Origin: Planomicrobium okeanokoites
Lineage (GTDB): Bacteria; Bacillota; Bacilli; Bacillales_A; Planococcaceae
Direction of reading: 5' to 3'
DNA: 42,809 nt
Assembly (NCBI RefSeq): GCF_003428875.1
Contig: NZ_QQRS01000014.1
Location: forward strand, 1-42,809
Both the position numbers and the translations under genes were made by a program. Of this stretch, positions 23,819 through 33,021 are shown piece after piece. Under the pieces are notes generated by a model that was given only the letters and a program-made list of their open reading frames with translations, was not told the DNA's origin and ran no database searches. Numbering within the stretch: position 1 is the first letter of the stretch; the number at the start of each line of letters is the position of its first letter.

Positions 23819-24991
23819 TTGGAGTCAACACGAATAAGACCTGTTGCACAACTCATTGCAACGGCCAGTATATTTGCTACTCTACTCGTCATGGGAATGC
23901 AGTTCACAGTACATCATTTTACAAGCAAGGAGTCTTTAATCTTTCCCACCATTATCCTTTCCATTGTTTTGATCTATCACTTTCTTATCGATAGAAAGTT
24001 GATCACAAACAAGAACAACTTACTCGTCTCTGGTTCTCTAATACTTTTCGCTACCTATTATGTATTGAATATCAACCGAGATGCACCGTTAAAACTCGAA
24101 TACATAACATACTTTCTCACTATCGTTTTGCTCTTTACAGCAATCGTATTTTTCAAGAATAGAATTGTAGATAAACGTATGTGGATTATCTTTGTTTTTA
24201 TATATGCCAATGTATTCTTTTTACCAACTTTGTTATCCATCAATAAATTAATTGCTGCTAATTCAAATGGAATAATCGCTTTTCTTTTATTGTTCTTCTG
24301 TTTAATTAATCTTAAAGAGAAGAATGTCATCTTGAAATCGTTAAATATTTATACTGCCTTTTTATTGGTTGTTACACTTTTCACGGCAACATCCAGAGCT
24401 GCCATAGTAGCGTTTTTCATAGTAATTCTTATGTTTTTCGCAATAAAATATCTACATAAATACACATTCCATATTCTAGTTTCCATTATTATAATGAGCC
24501 CGATAGTAACTGCTCTTTATGTTTATCTAAAACACACCTCAATTGGACAATCATTGAATGGTCTCAGTCTTCAAGTTACTGGCAAAAACTTTTTTTCCGG
24601 CAGAGACCGAATTTGGGGAGAAGCTGTAGAAAGTGTTTTTCAAAACAGCTTTTTTTGGACAGGCTCAGGAGTTAATATGGAATTTAAAGAGCTTGGCGGT
24701 TATCTTCATAATCTTTATATTCAAGTGTTTTATCAATCCGGTTTGATCGGTCTCATGTTAGTCGGTGGACTGCTCCTTTCGATAGCTTTTGCTGTCGGAA
24801 AAGCAAAAGTAATTGATACAGATTTTCGAATACTTATAGGTTACTTCACCGCAATCTTATTTTTACAAGTTTTTGAAGGTCATCTTATATATAAGTTTGA
24901 AATCATATCTGTTTTAATGTGGATTATTATTGCTTTTCTGATTAGAAAATCTTCTCATAGTTTGCCTGTTAACGCAGCACTTGAGAAATAA
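23819..24991 (+). CDS. O-antigen ligase/polymerase-like membrane protein
   Basis: 390 aa, about 11 hydrophobic segments and a large loop around residues 250-310 with SGRDRIWGEAVESVFQNSFFWTGSG and HNLYIQVFYQSGLIGL, the Wzy_C/WaaL-type signature. It would join or polymerise lipid-linked glycans outside the membrane. The start is inferred as TTG 23819 with GAGGTG 6-7 nt upstream; the open frame from 23726 includes the promoter. It is the only plus-strand polysaccharide gene here and is not in an operon, so its glycan partner is unclear. Confidence 0.82.
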   Translation: MESTRIRPVAQLIATASIFATLLVMGMQFTVHHFTSKESLIFPTIILSIVLIYHFLIDRKLITNKNNLLVSGSLILFATYYVLNINRDAPLKLEYITYFLTIVLLFTAIVFFKNRIVDKRMWIIFVFIYANVFFLPTLLSINKLIAANSNGIIAFLLLFFCLINLKEKNVILKSLNIYTAFLLVVTLFTATSRAAIVAFFIVILMFFAIKYLHKYTFHILVSIIIMSPIVTALYVYLKHTSIGQSLNGLSLQVTGKNFFSGRDRIWGEAVESVFQNSFFWTGSGVNMEFKELGGYLHNLYIQVFYQSGLIGLMLVGGLLLSIAFAVGKAKVIDTDFRILIGYFTAILFLQVFEGHLIYKFEIISVLMWIIIAFLIRKSSHSLPVNAALEK

Positions 24992-25076
24992 AGATAATAT
25001 AAGTTTGACGCAGGAATTTTACGTGATGTAAACTCATACCAATTAATCGGTCAATTCTAAGAAAATATAAAATAAT

Positions 25077-25119
25077 GAAAACCGTATGCCCTTAACTTTT
25101 CACTAGGGATACGGTTTTT
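25077..25119. terminator. Bidirectional terminator between convergent genes
   Basis: AAAACCGTATGCCC / GGGATACGGTTTTT arms with a T tract on both strands, about 90 bp after the polymerase-like gene and past the stop of the minus-strand gene at 25213. No gene lies in 24992-25212. Confidence 0.85.
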
Positions 25120-25212
25120 ACAATAATTCAGTTGTTTTACTTCAATTAGAAAACAGTTTAATTAATCTTATTAAAAAAAGATATTCTCTTCTTAAATATT
25201 TTCAAAATTTCA

Positions 25213-26214
25213 TTAGTCTATAAAAGGAGAGAACCCTTGCCCTCTCTCATCTACACGATAAGCCGGAAAATAATCTACATACCTTTTAATTCTTGCTTTA
25301 TCGCACAACTCTTCATAAACCTCTTCATTCCAAATTTTTCTTCCTATACAATACTTATAATCTGAAAGTACTCCAAAGTTATTTCTAAAACTTGCGTTCT
25401 CTTCTGTGTTTTTTTGAATCCAGTTCCCAGCTAAATGAATTAATTCTATTCCATTATTCCTGCACCACACTGTCAATCCATAATGCAACACAAATGCCGC
25501 ATCCAAACTATCGCCGGTTCGGTCGGTTACAAATAAATGAGTTGTTAAAACCTTATCAGTAAGAATGTTCACTGACATTCCTACAACTTCTCCATCAAAT
25601 TTCACTTCAACAAATATCAGCTGATCTTCCAGTAAATCTTTACAAAACTCGATATATTGTGGACTTTTATTTTCTTTACTATTCTGAACTTTAGTTAAAA
25701 ATCGACTGAAGTCGCCTATTCTTTCTTTCTCTGTAAAAATCTCATAATCTAATCCACTTTTAAAAGCTTCTAGAACCTTAGCTATAGCCCCTACTGAAAA
25801 CCCTTCAGCTACGGGATTAGAGTGTCTTGATATATCTATCCCTCTAGAATCCTCCACATAATCCAGCTCATAGCAATGTAAAAAATCCATCGAATTAAAT
25901 AGCAATGGATGAAAGCGGATAAATTCCGAAACGATATTATTTTCCTGGCAATACATCATAAATTCATTTCGAAAATCATTGATCAAATCCCATTTATCTT
26001 CTTCTTTACATCCTTCAATAACTGGACCTCCATAAGTGAAGGGTGTGATTAAATCGTAGTAAATCACTCCTTCAAGCGGATTAGGCACTTCTCTTTTTAT
26101 AAATAAATGTTTTACGGATCCCAAGGAGTTTTGGAATTCAAAAACCTCACATTTCCCCTTATAGACATCTTCATATAGCTTCCCATAATTTTGGTTCAGA
26201 ATAAGATTTTTCAT
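25213..26214 (-). CDS. GNAT/FemAB-like acyltransferase
   Basis: 333 aa, soluble. ITPFTYGGPVIEG near residue 60 and the C-terminal half (LIFVEVKFDGEVVGMSVNILTDKVLTTHLFVTDRTG...AAFVLHYGLTVWCRNNGIELIHLAGN) resemble the BioF2/FemAB-like GNAT families found in polysaccharide clusters, where they transfer acyl or aminoacyl groups to amino sugars. TGGAGGG precedes the ATG. It lies just beyond the terminator of the big exopolysaccharide operon, but its own promoter carries the TTAACC array shared with the teichuronic-acid-like locus, so it probably works with that locus (inference). Confidence 0.8.
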   Translation of the reverse strand: MKNLILNQNYGKLYEDVYKGKCEVFEFQNSLGSVKHLFIKREVPNPLEGVIYYDLITPFTYGGPVIEGCKEEDKWDLINDFRNEFMMYCQENNIVSEFIRFHPLLFNSMDFLHCYELDYVEDSRGIDISRHSNPVAEGFSVGAIAKVLEAFKSGLDYEIFTEKERIGDFSRFLTKVQNSKENKSPQYIEFCKDLLEDQLIFVEVKFDGEVVGMSVNILTDKVLTTHLFVTDRTGDSLDAAFVLHYGLTVWCRNNGIELIHLAGNWIQKNTEENASFRNNFGVLSDYKYCIGRKIWNEEVYEELCDKARIKRYVDYFPAYRVDERGQGFSPFID

Positions 26215-26267
26215 ATCATTCCCTCCAATAATTGGTCGATTCTAATGCAGAAATCCTTTGTAGGAAT

Positions 26268-26299
26268 AGAATATATAAACCAGGTTAAAAGAAGGTTAA
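26268..26299 (-). promoter_or_regulatory. Promoter with two TTAACC direct repeats (11-bp period)
   Basis: Minus strand TTAACC at 26299-26294 and 26288-26283 with 5 bp between, then 9 bp to TATTCT (26273-26268). Same geometry as the promoters at 2371 and 8901. The leader would be about 47 nt. Confidence 0.55.
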
Positions 26300-26327
26300 C
26301 TTCTCAATCTTTTATATCAAAAGAAAA

Positions 26328-26364
26328 AAGCATCTAATAACCGTGATACCGGTCATAGATGCTT
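26328..26364 (-). terminator. Terminator of the exopolysaccharide operon
   Basis: AAGCATCTA and TAGATGCTT arms with an inner ACCG/CGGT pairing; on the minus strand it is followed by TTTTTTC. It sits immediately after epsN. Confidence 0.88.
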
Positions 26365-26368
26365 GTAG

Positions 26369-27544
26369 TTAATTGCTTTTACTAGTCTGCAGACTTTGCT
26401 TTTCTTTTTGTAATACTTCAAAAAACTTATCAATAACTCTTTCCTGCTGTTCTACAGTCATGTTTGATCCGCTTGGCAAGCATAGACCTTGTTCAAATAA
26501 ACGCTCACTGACTGCTCCGTTTTGATCATGTGAATAGAACATAGCATTTTCAAATAACGGCTGAAGATGAAGCGGTTTCCATACTGGACGAGCTTCTATG
26601 TTCTCTTTAGCGAATTCTTCAATAAGTTCATATGGTGTTGCCTTAATCTTTTTAGGATCCAAGGTCAATGTCGTTAACCAGCGGTTTCCATATGTATTGT
26701 CGAGTTCAGGCATAAAGTCTATTCCGTCTATATCTGCAAAAGCTTCCACATATCGATTAAAAACAGCTCTTCGTGCTTCAACACGCTCGTCAAGAACTTC
26801 TAGTTGCGCGCGTCCAACTCCAGCTAGTATATTACTCAATCGATAGTTATAACCGACTACGCTATGCTGATAATGCAATGCATTATCACGCGCTTGGGTG
26901 GCCAGGAAACGAGACTGCTTCAATGCAGCAACATCATTGGATACTAACATTCCGCCACCGGATGTTGTAATAATTTTATTGCCGTTAAATGAAAAAACAC
27001 CGAACTTGCCAAAAGATCCACTGGCTTTTCCTTTGTAAGAAGCTCCAAGGGACTCAGCAGCATCTTCAATAACTGGCACATCGTAATGATTACAGATATT
27101 CATCAATTCATCCATCATAGCTACTTGACCATACAGGTTTACGATAATAACGGCCTTGGGCAACTTGTTGTTTTCATCTGCTTCTTTCATTGCTCGCGCT
27201 AACGCATCAGGCGACATATTCCACGTGTTTTCTTCAGAATCTATGAATACTGGAGTAGCTCCTGTATAAAGTATCGGGTTAGCACTGGCTACAAAAGTTA
27301 AGCTGGAGCAAAATACTGTGTCTTCTTTTCCAACGTTCAACAATTCTAGCGCTAAATGAATCGCCGCGGTACCAGAACTCACAGCTGCAGCATCTTCCAT
27401 TTTAACGTAACTAGCAATTTCCCGTTCAAATGCATCGACGTTGGGTCCTAAAGGAGCAATCCAATTCGTTGTGAATGCATCTTTAATATAGTCTTGTTCC
27501 CTCCCGCTCATATGAGGCGAAGAAAGAAATATACGTTCTGTCAT
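26369..27544 (-). CDS. epsN: EpsN-like UDP-4-keto-sugar aminotransferase
   Basis: 391-aa PLP-dependent DegT/DnrJ aminotransferase. The start IFLSSPHMSGREQDYIKDAF..NWIAPLGPNVD closely follows Bacillus subtilis EpsN as I remember it, and the PLP lysine lies in FSFNGNKIITTSGGGM, with VIEDAAESLGA binding the cofactor. Members (PglE/EpsN) transaminate UDP-4-keto-2-acetamido-trideoxy-glucose, the product of the EpsC/PglF dehydratase. With EpsM next to it and EpsC at the head of the operon this completes a UDP-diacetylbacillosamine route. Last gene of the operon. Confidence 0.93.
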   Translation of the reverse strand: MTERIFLSSPHMSGREQDYIKDAFTTNWIAPLGPNVDAFEREIASYVKMEDAAAVSSGTAAIHLALELLNVGKEDTVFCSSLTFVASANPILYTGATPVFIDSEENTWNMSPDALARAMKEADENNKLPKAVIIVNLYGQVAMMDELMNICNHYDVPVIEDAAESLGASYKGKASGSFGKFGVFSFNGNKIITTSGGGMLVSNDVAALKQSRFLATQARDNALHYQHSVVGYNYRLSNILAGVGRAQLEVLDERVEARRAVFNRYVEAFADIDGIDFMPELDNTYGNRWLTTLTLDPKKIKATPYELIEEFAKENIEARPVWKPLHLQPLFENAMFYSHDQNGAVSERLFEQGLCLPSGSNMTVEQQERVIDKFFEVLQKEKQSLQTSKSN

Positions 27545-27562
27545 TTATATCTCTCCTAATTT

Positions 27563-28213
27563 TTAACGGTTAGCTGCGTTTGTTGTTTTCGATTCTTTTT
27601 TTATAACTTTAGCTGGCACTCCAACCGCCGTAGAATATTCTTCGATGTCATCTATAACAACAGATCCTGCTCCTATTACACTCCATTGTCCTATCGACTT
27701 TGTGGGAATTACGGTTGCTCCTGCCCCAACATGAACCCCTTTATGAATCGATACTCCACCAGTTATCATAGCACCAGGAGATACATGGACATAATCATCA
27801 ACCAAGCAATCATGCTCTATCACCAAACGAGTATTCAAAATAACGTGGTTTCCTATTGTAGCAGCCGCGTTAACTATCACTCCAGGCATAACAACTGAGC
27901 CGTGCCCAATCGAAGCGCTTGGACTAATTATAGCTTCTTTATGAACAACAGTAGCGTAATGACAATCCTGTAAATTAAGGCGATCAACAATTTTTTTGCG
28001 AATTGGGTTAGACCCAATCGCAATTATAACTTTGGCATTTTCCCGGTCAATTAAACCGCGGACTTCTGAAACCGGTCCAAGCCAAGTTTCGCCTTCTTTG
28101 AAAGGCTCTTCATACTTATCATCCAGACGAGCTATCACTTTGTTTCCAGAGGAAACGACATTATCAGCTATCACACGGGCATGCCCGCTGTCGCCTATCA
28201 AAATTACATTCAT
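27563..28213 (-). CDS. epsM: EpsM/PglD-like sugar O/N-acetyltransferase
   Basis: 216 aa. N-terminal Rossmann-like UDP-sugar binding part (MNVILIGDSGHARVIADNV), then left-handed beta-helix hexapeptide repeats (about residues 90-195: SASIGHGSVVMPGVIVNAAATIGNHVILN...). IEHDCLVDDYVHVSPGA carries the conserved catalytic His of PglD-type enzymes. It acetylates the 4-amino group made by EpsN using acetyl-CoA. It is separated by 18 bp from epsN and 1 bp from epsL, a tight operon. Confidence 0.92.
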   Translation of the reverse strand: MNVILIGDSGHARVIADNVVSSGNKVIARLDDKYEEPFKEGETWLGPVSEVRGLIDRENAKVIIAIGSNPIRKKIVDRLNLQDCHYATVVHKEAIISPSASIGHGSVVMPGVIVNAAATIGNHVILNTRLVIEHDCLVDDYVHVSPGAMITGGVSIHKGVHVGAGATVIPTKSIGQWSVIGAGSVVIDDIEEYSTAVGVPAKVIKKESKTTNAANR

Positions 28214-28214
28214 G

Positions 28215-28820
28215 TTATTGCCCCCTGCTGCTTTTGTTTCCCTTGAACTTTGTCATCGTCGCTTGACCATCCTGAGAAATTCCTTCCGACTTGAATACTT
28301 TCAATACAGTCATGAAGAGAATTTTTATATCCAAGAAAAATGAACGGTTTTCTACGTACCATACATCATATTCAAACTTCTTTTCCCAGGAAATTGCGTT
28401 TCTCCCGTTGACTTGGGCCCATCCAGTTATTCCAGGTCGAACTTCATGTCTCTTCAACTGTCTCTCATTATATAAACTCATGTACTCCATTAATAAAGGC
28501 CTTGGCCCGACGAAACTCATGTCTCCTTTAAGTACATTTACTAATTGTGGCAGTTCATCCAAGCTAAGTTTTCTCAAGAGTTTGCCAAAAGAAGTTAGCC
28601 TTATGTCATCTGATAACAGGGTTCCTTTATCGTCACGTTCATCCGTCATTGTACGGAACTTATAAACATAAAAGGGACTTCCTTTAAGGCCAGGTCGTTC
28701 TTGTTTGAAAATAACTGGACTGCCAATTTTTATTCGTATCAACAAAGCAGTTATCAAAATGATTGGAGAGAATATAGTGAATGTTGCTAAGCTAACGAAA
28801 AAATCAAATGTTCTTTTCAT
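28215..28820 (-). CDS. epsL: EpsL/PglC-like initiating sugar transferase
   Basis: 201-aa polyprenyl-phosphate sugar-1-phosphate transferase. One N-terminal membrane segment (residues 3-28), then [46 protein letters not shown] and [14 protein letters not shown], the full short sugar-transferase signature. In Campylobacter the PglC relative transfers diacetylbacillosamine phosphate, consistent with its position next to epsM/epsN. The start overlaps the end of the GT4 gene by 17 bp. It primes synthesis of the exopolysaccharide repeat unit. Confidence 0.93.
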   Translation of the reverse strand: MKRTFDFFVSLATFTIFSPIILITALLIRIKIGSPVIFKQERPGLKGSPFYVYKFRTMTDERDDKGTLLSDDIRLTSFGKLLRKLSLDELPQLVNVLKGDMSFVGPRPLLMEYMSLYNERQLKRHEVRPGITGWAQVNGRNAISWEKKFEYDVWYVENRSFFLDIKILFMTVLKVFKSEGISQDGQATMTKFKGNKSSRGQ

Positions 28821-30057
28821 AATTTAAAACTCCACTGTTTTCCTTATGACTCTTTATATCAGAATTTACTATTTTTAGAAAGCCTTCATTCAGTATATTC
28901 CATGAATAATGATCATAAGCAAAATTTTTTATAGCTTCCCTGTCAATTTCCGAAGCATTTGTTATACCTTCCTTTAAGAAGTCCAACGAATCTGAGTTAA
29001 TAATTCCCTGCGTGTTTTCTAGATTTCCTAAATCTTTTAAATTCGAATAAGCTATTATGGGAAGCCCTAAAGAAAGGTAATCATAAATCTTATTCATACT
29101 GAACCCCCAATTATATAACGGAGAATCCTTCATTGAAATTAGGCCACAATGAGCATGTGATAAAAGAAAAGGAATTTGTTCTTTTGGTATCGGATCTAAG
29201 AAAGTAATATTTTGCAAATCCAATTTTTGAGAAGAATCAATCAATCCAGCTTTCAAAGCTCCTCCTCCTACAAACAAAAAATGGTATTCCTTTTCTTCTT
29301 TCATTTTCTCTACTAATTCAATTAATGGTGTGAGATGGTTCGCTTCACCAAAACTTCCAACATACATACATAGTTTCTTGTTTTCAAAAGTATTTAATAC
29401 ACCATTTAATTCAGATGACTCTTTTAAATGCGACACTCTTTCAGCATTATATCCATTTGGAAGATAAATGGGTTTCTTATTGTATAAACCTTTTGAAATT
29501 GCATATTTATGTGCTTTTTCAAATAAGAAGATTACTCTATCAGATTCACGATATAACTTTTTTTCAATTGAGAAGAGTACCTTTGAAACAATATTTTTTT
29601 CACTTATAATACCAAAATCAATAAAAGTTTGTGGCCAAAGATCTCTTTCTTCGAAGTAAAATAGTGATTCCACTTTTTTTGAGTTCTTTAATCCAATTAG
29701 AGCAGTAAGAGGATGAACGCTGGAACCAATAATCAAATCCGGAATCTCTCTTTTCAATACATCTTTCATAATTTTATTTAAACGAAAAGAAAATACTGAA
29801 ATGTTAATTAATCTTTTGAACGGATTTCCGTACGGTGGTGTCTTAATCCAAGTAAATATTACATCATCAATTATTTCATCTATAAAATTTTCTTTCTTGT
29901 ACGTAACAGTTTCTCTTCTTTCAAAATGATTAAAAGAAGATGCAAAAATACGTACTCTATGACCTTCTTTGATTAATTGGCTAGCCAGGTCATAATGACG
30001 AGTTCCACCAATAGTACGAGGAGCAACAGCGTAGTGATTTAAAATCCAAATATTCAT
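28804..30057 (-). CDS. Family 4 glycosyltransferase (WbuB-like)
   Basis: 417-aa GT-B enzyme. The N-terminus [25 protein letters not shown] is typical of the WbuB/fucosamine-transferase-like GT4 group. The C-terminal half shows [31 protein letters not shown] and [17 protein letters not shown]. It probably adds the second or third sugar to the lipid-linked unit. The sequence is AT-rich compared with the window's left side. The gene is 10 bp from the acetyltransferase upstream and overlaps epsL. Confidence 0.88.
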   Translation of the reverse strand: MNIWILNHYAVAPRTIGGTRHYDLASQLIKEGHRVRIFASSFNHFERRETVTYKKENFIDEIIDDVIFTWIKTPPYGNPFKRLINISVFSFRLNKIMKDVLKREIPDLIIGSSVHPLTALIGLKNSKKVESLFYFEERDLWPQTFIDFGIISEKNIVSKVLFSIEKKLYRESDRVIFLFEKAHKYAISKGLYNKKPIYLPNGYNAERVSHLKESSELNGVLNTFENKKLCMYVGSFGEANHLTPLIELVEKMKEEKEYHFLFVGGGALKAGLIDSSQKLDLQNITFLDPIPKEQIPFLLSHAHCGLISMKDSPLYNWGFSMNKIYDYLSLGLPIIAYSNLKDLGNLENTQGIINSDSLDFLKEGITNASEIDREAIKNFAYDHYSWNILNEGFLKIVNSDIKSHKENSGVLNYEKNI

Positions 30058-30067
30058 AATCTCTTCC

Positions 30068-30775
30068 TTACTGGTTTCTTAAGAGTTGGTTTTCTGGAAC
30101 TTTTCTTACTTCTTTTGCAGGAGAACCAACAACTAAACTTTCTTTTTCAACGTCTTTAGATACAATGCTCCCAGCTGCCACTGTTCCATCTTCATGAATT
30201 ATTTTTCCGGGCAGTACAGTTGCATTAGCACCGATTCTGCCACCATCTTTAATAGTTACACCTTTAAATTTATCGTAGCGGTCTTTGCTTCGAGCCATAT
30301 AGTTATCATTAGTAGTAACTACATAAGGAGCAATAAATACATAGTCCCCTACTTCAGAGTAAGCGGTAATATAACTATTAGTTTCAAGCTTGCAGTTACT
30401 TCCTATTACACAATCGTTTTCAATCGCCACTCCTCTGCCTACGATTGTTTTTTCTCCAACAGTTACTCGTTCACGAATAGTAGCCAAATCAGCAATAAAT
30501 ACATCCTCATTAATTTCAGCATTCGCGTATATAATTGCTGAAGTTCCAACTGTCACCCCTGACTCTATTTTTGCAGGTGGTAGCTTTTTAACTTCTGGCA
30601 AAATCGAGGCTTTTGCACGTGTTGGTTGTTTTCCTATAACCGCGTTATCCTGAATAATAACATTGTTGCCAATTTCAGTTCCTTCATAAATTACTACATT
30701 GTGTCCCAAAGTAACATTTATTCCAAATTTTACATTTTCATTTACTACAGTATTATTGCCTTTAGTGATCGTCAT
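30068..30775 (-). CDS. Hexapeptide N-acetyltransferase (WbpD-like)
   Basis: 235 aa, almost entirely left-handed beta-helix hexapeptide repeats (from KFGINVTLGHNVVIYEGTEIGNNVIIQ to GGRIGANATVLPGKIIHEDGTVAAGSIVSKDV). With a neighbouring DegT aminotransferase, epimerase and WbpA/WbpB-like enzymes, the likely step is acetylation of the 3-amino group of UDP-GlcNAc3NA (WbpD reaction, inference from context). It is longer than minimal WbpD (about 190 aa) by an N-terminal beta-helix coil. AGGAGGAG precedes the ATG and directly abuts the T tract of an upstream hairpin. Confidence 0.85.
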   Translation of the reverse strand: MTITKGNNTVVNENVKFGINVTLGHNVVIYEGTEIGNNVIIQDNAVIGKQPTRAKASILPEVKKLPPAKIESGVTVGTSAIIYANAEINEDVFIADLATIRERVTVGEKTIVGRGVAIENDCVIGSNCKLETNSYITAYSEVGDYVFIAPYVVTTNDNYMARSKDRYDKFKGVTIKDGGRIGANATVLPGKIIHEDGTVAAGSIVSKDVEKESLVVGSPAKEVRKVPENQLLRNQ

Positions 30776-30784
30776 GTTAACTCC

Positions 30785-30819
30785 TCCTAAAAAGAAAGCT
30801 AGCCTATGTGTAGACTAGC
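30785..30819 (-). terminator. Intra-operon terminator-like hairpin
   Basis: On the minus strand GCTAGTCTA-CACA-TAGGCTAGC (30819-30798; one G-U pair) followed by TTTCTTTTT, then directly the ribosome binding site of the WbpD-like gene. It lies between the epimerase stop and the next start and could attenuate the downstream half of the operon. Confidence 0.6.
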
Positions 30820-30825
30820 AATTTT

Positions 30826-31896
30826 TTATTTAAAATACTTTTTCATAGTTGATACAATTTTTTTAGCTGCATGTCCATCACCGTACAAACTTTCAACTGG
30901 TTTTCCAATTTCAAGATTAAGAAGTTTTTCTGCCAAATTGTCTGTTAACGGGTTGACCAATTGGTTCCATCCAGCTTCAACTGTTTCAACCCATTCAGTT
31001 TGGTCTCTTAGAGTAAGGCATGGCACTTTAGCAAAATAAGCTTCTTTCTGAACTCCGCCTGAATCCGTAACAATCATTTTTGCATTTTTTTCTAAAAAGA
31101 GCATTTCCAAATATGAAATAGGCTCAACCACTCGAATGTTCCCTGAATTCACCAAAATACTATTGAAACCATTTTCTTCAATCATTTTCTTTGTTCTAGG
31201 ATGTAAAGGCAGAAATACTGTCTCTTTGATTTTAGAGAAAGAATTTAATATTGCGCTTAGCTTTTTAGGATTATCGGTGTTATCAGCTCTATGAATAGTT
31301 CCAAGAATATAATTCTTCTGATCCAATCCATAATCTTTTAGAGAATATCTTTCCTCAGCTAATCCTATATTAAATTTAACTGCATCATACATGACATCTC
31401 CAACTTGATAAACTCCTGCTGTAATTCCTTCTGTTTTTAAATTTTTTACAGCATTATCAGTCGGAGCAAATAGTAATGTGGAGATGTGATCCGTTAAAAC
31501 TCTGTTTATTTCTTCTGGCATTTCTTTGTTATAGCTTCTTAGTCCTGCTTCTATGTGCACTATTGGAATATGAAGTTTTGAAGCAACAATTGCCCCAGCC
31601 AAAGTTGAATTTGTATCCCCATAAACTAGAATTACATCTGGTTTTTCTTTTTCTACTACTTCTTCCACCGCTATCATCATTCGACCGGTTTGTCTGCCAT
31701 GTGGAGCTGATCCAATACCTAAGTCGTAATCTGGTTTCGGTATTTTTAATTCATCAAAAAATACTCCAGCCATTTTATAGTCATAATGTTGACCTGTATT
31801 CACCAAAACTTCTGTAAACGATTCGCGTAATACTCGTGAAACCGCTCCTACTTTAACTAGTTGTGGTCGAGTACCAGCTATTGTCAAAACTTTCAT
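30826..31896 (-). CDS. wecB: Non-hydrolysing UDP-HexNAc 2-epimerase (WecB/MnaA/WbpI)
   Basis: 356 aa, GT-B-like epimerase. GTRPQLVKVGAV, GQHYDYKM, YGDTNSTLAGAI, HIEAGLRS, TIHRADNTDNP and VTDSGGVQKEA are the family motifs, with the catalytic acidic residues in the DTNST and EAG regions. It interconverts UDP-gluco and UDP-manno configured HexNAc. In this operon it may act on UDP-GlcNAc3NAcA as WbpI does, or make UDP-ManNAc; the sequence alone does not decide. The start overlaps the aminotransferase stop as ATGA. Confidence 0.93.
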   Translation of the reverse strand: MKVLTIAGTRPQLVKVGAVSRVLRESFTEVLVNTGQHYDYKMAGVFFDELKIPKPDYDLGIGSAPHGRQTGRMMIAVEEVVEKEKPDVILVYGDTNSTLAGAIVASKLHIPIVHIEAGLRSYNKEMPEEINRVLTDHISTLLFAPTDNAVKNLKTEGITAGVYQVGDVMYDAVKFNIGLAEERYSLKDYGLDQKNYILGTIHRADNTDNPKKLSAILNSFSKIKETVFLPLHPRTKKMIEENGFNSILVNSGNIRVVEPISYLEMLFLEKNAKMIVTDSGGVQKEAYFAKVPCLTLRDQTEWVETVEAGWNQLVNPLTDNLAEKLLNLEIGKPVESLYGDGHAAKKIVSTMKKYFK

Positions 31897-33002
31897 AAGT
31901 AAAACTCCATAATTTTATCAACAATATATTCTTGATGTTCTACAGGCAGTTCGGGATACATCGGAAGGGAAATGGCTTCTTTGGCTGCCTTTTCCGTTTC
32001 AGGCAAATCACCATCTTTATATCCCAACTCTTTAAATACTGGTTGTATATGCAATGGCATCGGATAATATACCATAGTAGAAATCCCTTGTTCTTTTAAG
32101 TATGCTTGTAACTCATCTCGTTTTGGAACTCTTAATGTATATTGATGGAATACGTGATGGTTTCCTTCTTTTACTATTGGTGTTTGAATAATGTGCGACA
32201 GTTTTTCATTTAGTAGCTGTGTATATGTTTTTGCATGTTTTCGTCTCATATTTGACCAATCTTCTAGATGAGGAAATTTCACATTTAGTATTGCAGCTTG
32301 CATTTCATCAAGTCGGCTATTATAGCCTAAAACGTGGTGATAATATTTCGGTTTACTACCATGTACTCTAATTACTCTTGCTTCTTCTGCAAGGTCATCA
32401 TTGTCTGTAACAATCATGCCTGCATCTCCATAAGCACCGAGGTTTTTAGTAGGAAAAAAACTATAAGTTGCAGCTGTTCCTAGTTCACCAACTCTTTTGC
32501 CATTTTGTTTAGCTCCGATAGCTTGTGCTGCATCTTCTATAACAATTAGATTATATTTATCTGCAATCGCCTTAATAGCTTCCATGTCTGCCATCTGTCC
32601 ATAAAGATGAACTGGAATAATTGCTTTCGTCTTATCAGTTATTACTTCTTCAATTTTATTAGGATCGATATTGAAAGTAATCGGATCAATATCCACATAT
32701 TTTGGGTTAGCACCCGCACGAACGATTGCTCCACCGGTCGCAAAGAAAGTAAACGCTGTAGTAATTACTTCATCTCCTTCTTTGACACCTGCTGCTTGAA
32801 GAGCAATATGTATAGCATCGCTTCCATTTGCTACTCCTATGCCATTATTTACATTGCTGAAAACCGCAATATCGGACTCTATCTTTTTTACATTTCCACC
32901 CAATATGAATTGTGAGGAAGACATAACCTCATCAAGTGATTCTATTATTTCATTTTTAAGTTTTTTATACTGATCTGATAAGTCTAACATTGGAATATTC
33001 AT
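31893..33002 (-). CDS. DegT/DnrJ-family UDP-sugar aminotransferase (WbpE-like)
   Basis: 369-aa PLP-dependent aminotransferase. NGSDAIHIALQAAGVKEGDEVI, VIEDAAQAIGA and the PLP lysine in YSFFPTKNLGAYGDAG are visible; this FFPTKNLGAxGD form is usual for 3-aminating enzymes such as WbpE and FdtB. It would transaminate the 3-keto UDP-GlcNAcA formed by the WbpB-like enzyme at 39604. Coupled (ATGA) to the epimerase and 19 bp from the GT4 gene upstream. Confidence 0.9.
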   Translation of the reverse strand: MNIPMLDLSDQYKKLKNEIIESLDEVMSSSQFILGGNVKKIESDIAVFSNVNNGIGVANGSDAIHIALQAAGVKEGDEVITTAFTFFATGGAIVRAGANPKYVDIDPITFNIDPNKIEEVITDKTKAIIPVHLYGQMADMEAIKAIADKYNLIVIEDAAQAIGAKQNGKRVGELGTAATYSFFPTKNLGAYGDAGMIVTDNDDLAEEARVIRVHGSKPKYYHHVLGYNSRLDEMQAAILNVKFPHLEDWSNMRRKHAKTYTQLLNEKLSHIIQTPIVKEGNHHVFHQYTLRVPKRDELQAYLKEQGISTMVYYPMPLHIQPVFKELGYKDGDLPETEKAAKEAISLPMYPELPVEHQEYIVDKIMEFYL

Positions 33003-33021
33003 TAAAATCCTTCTTTCTTAT

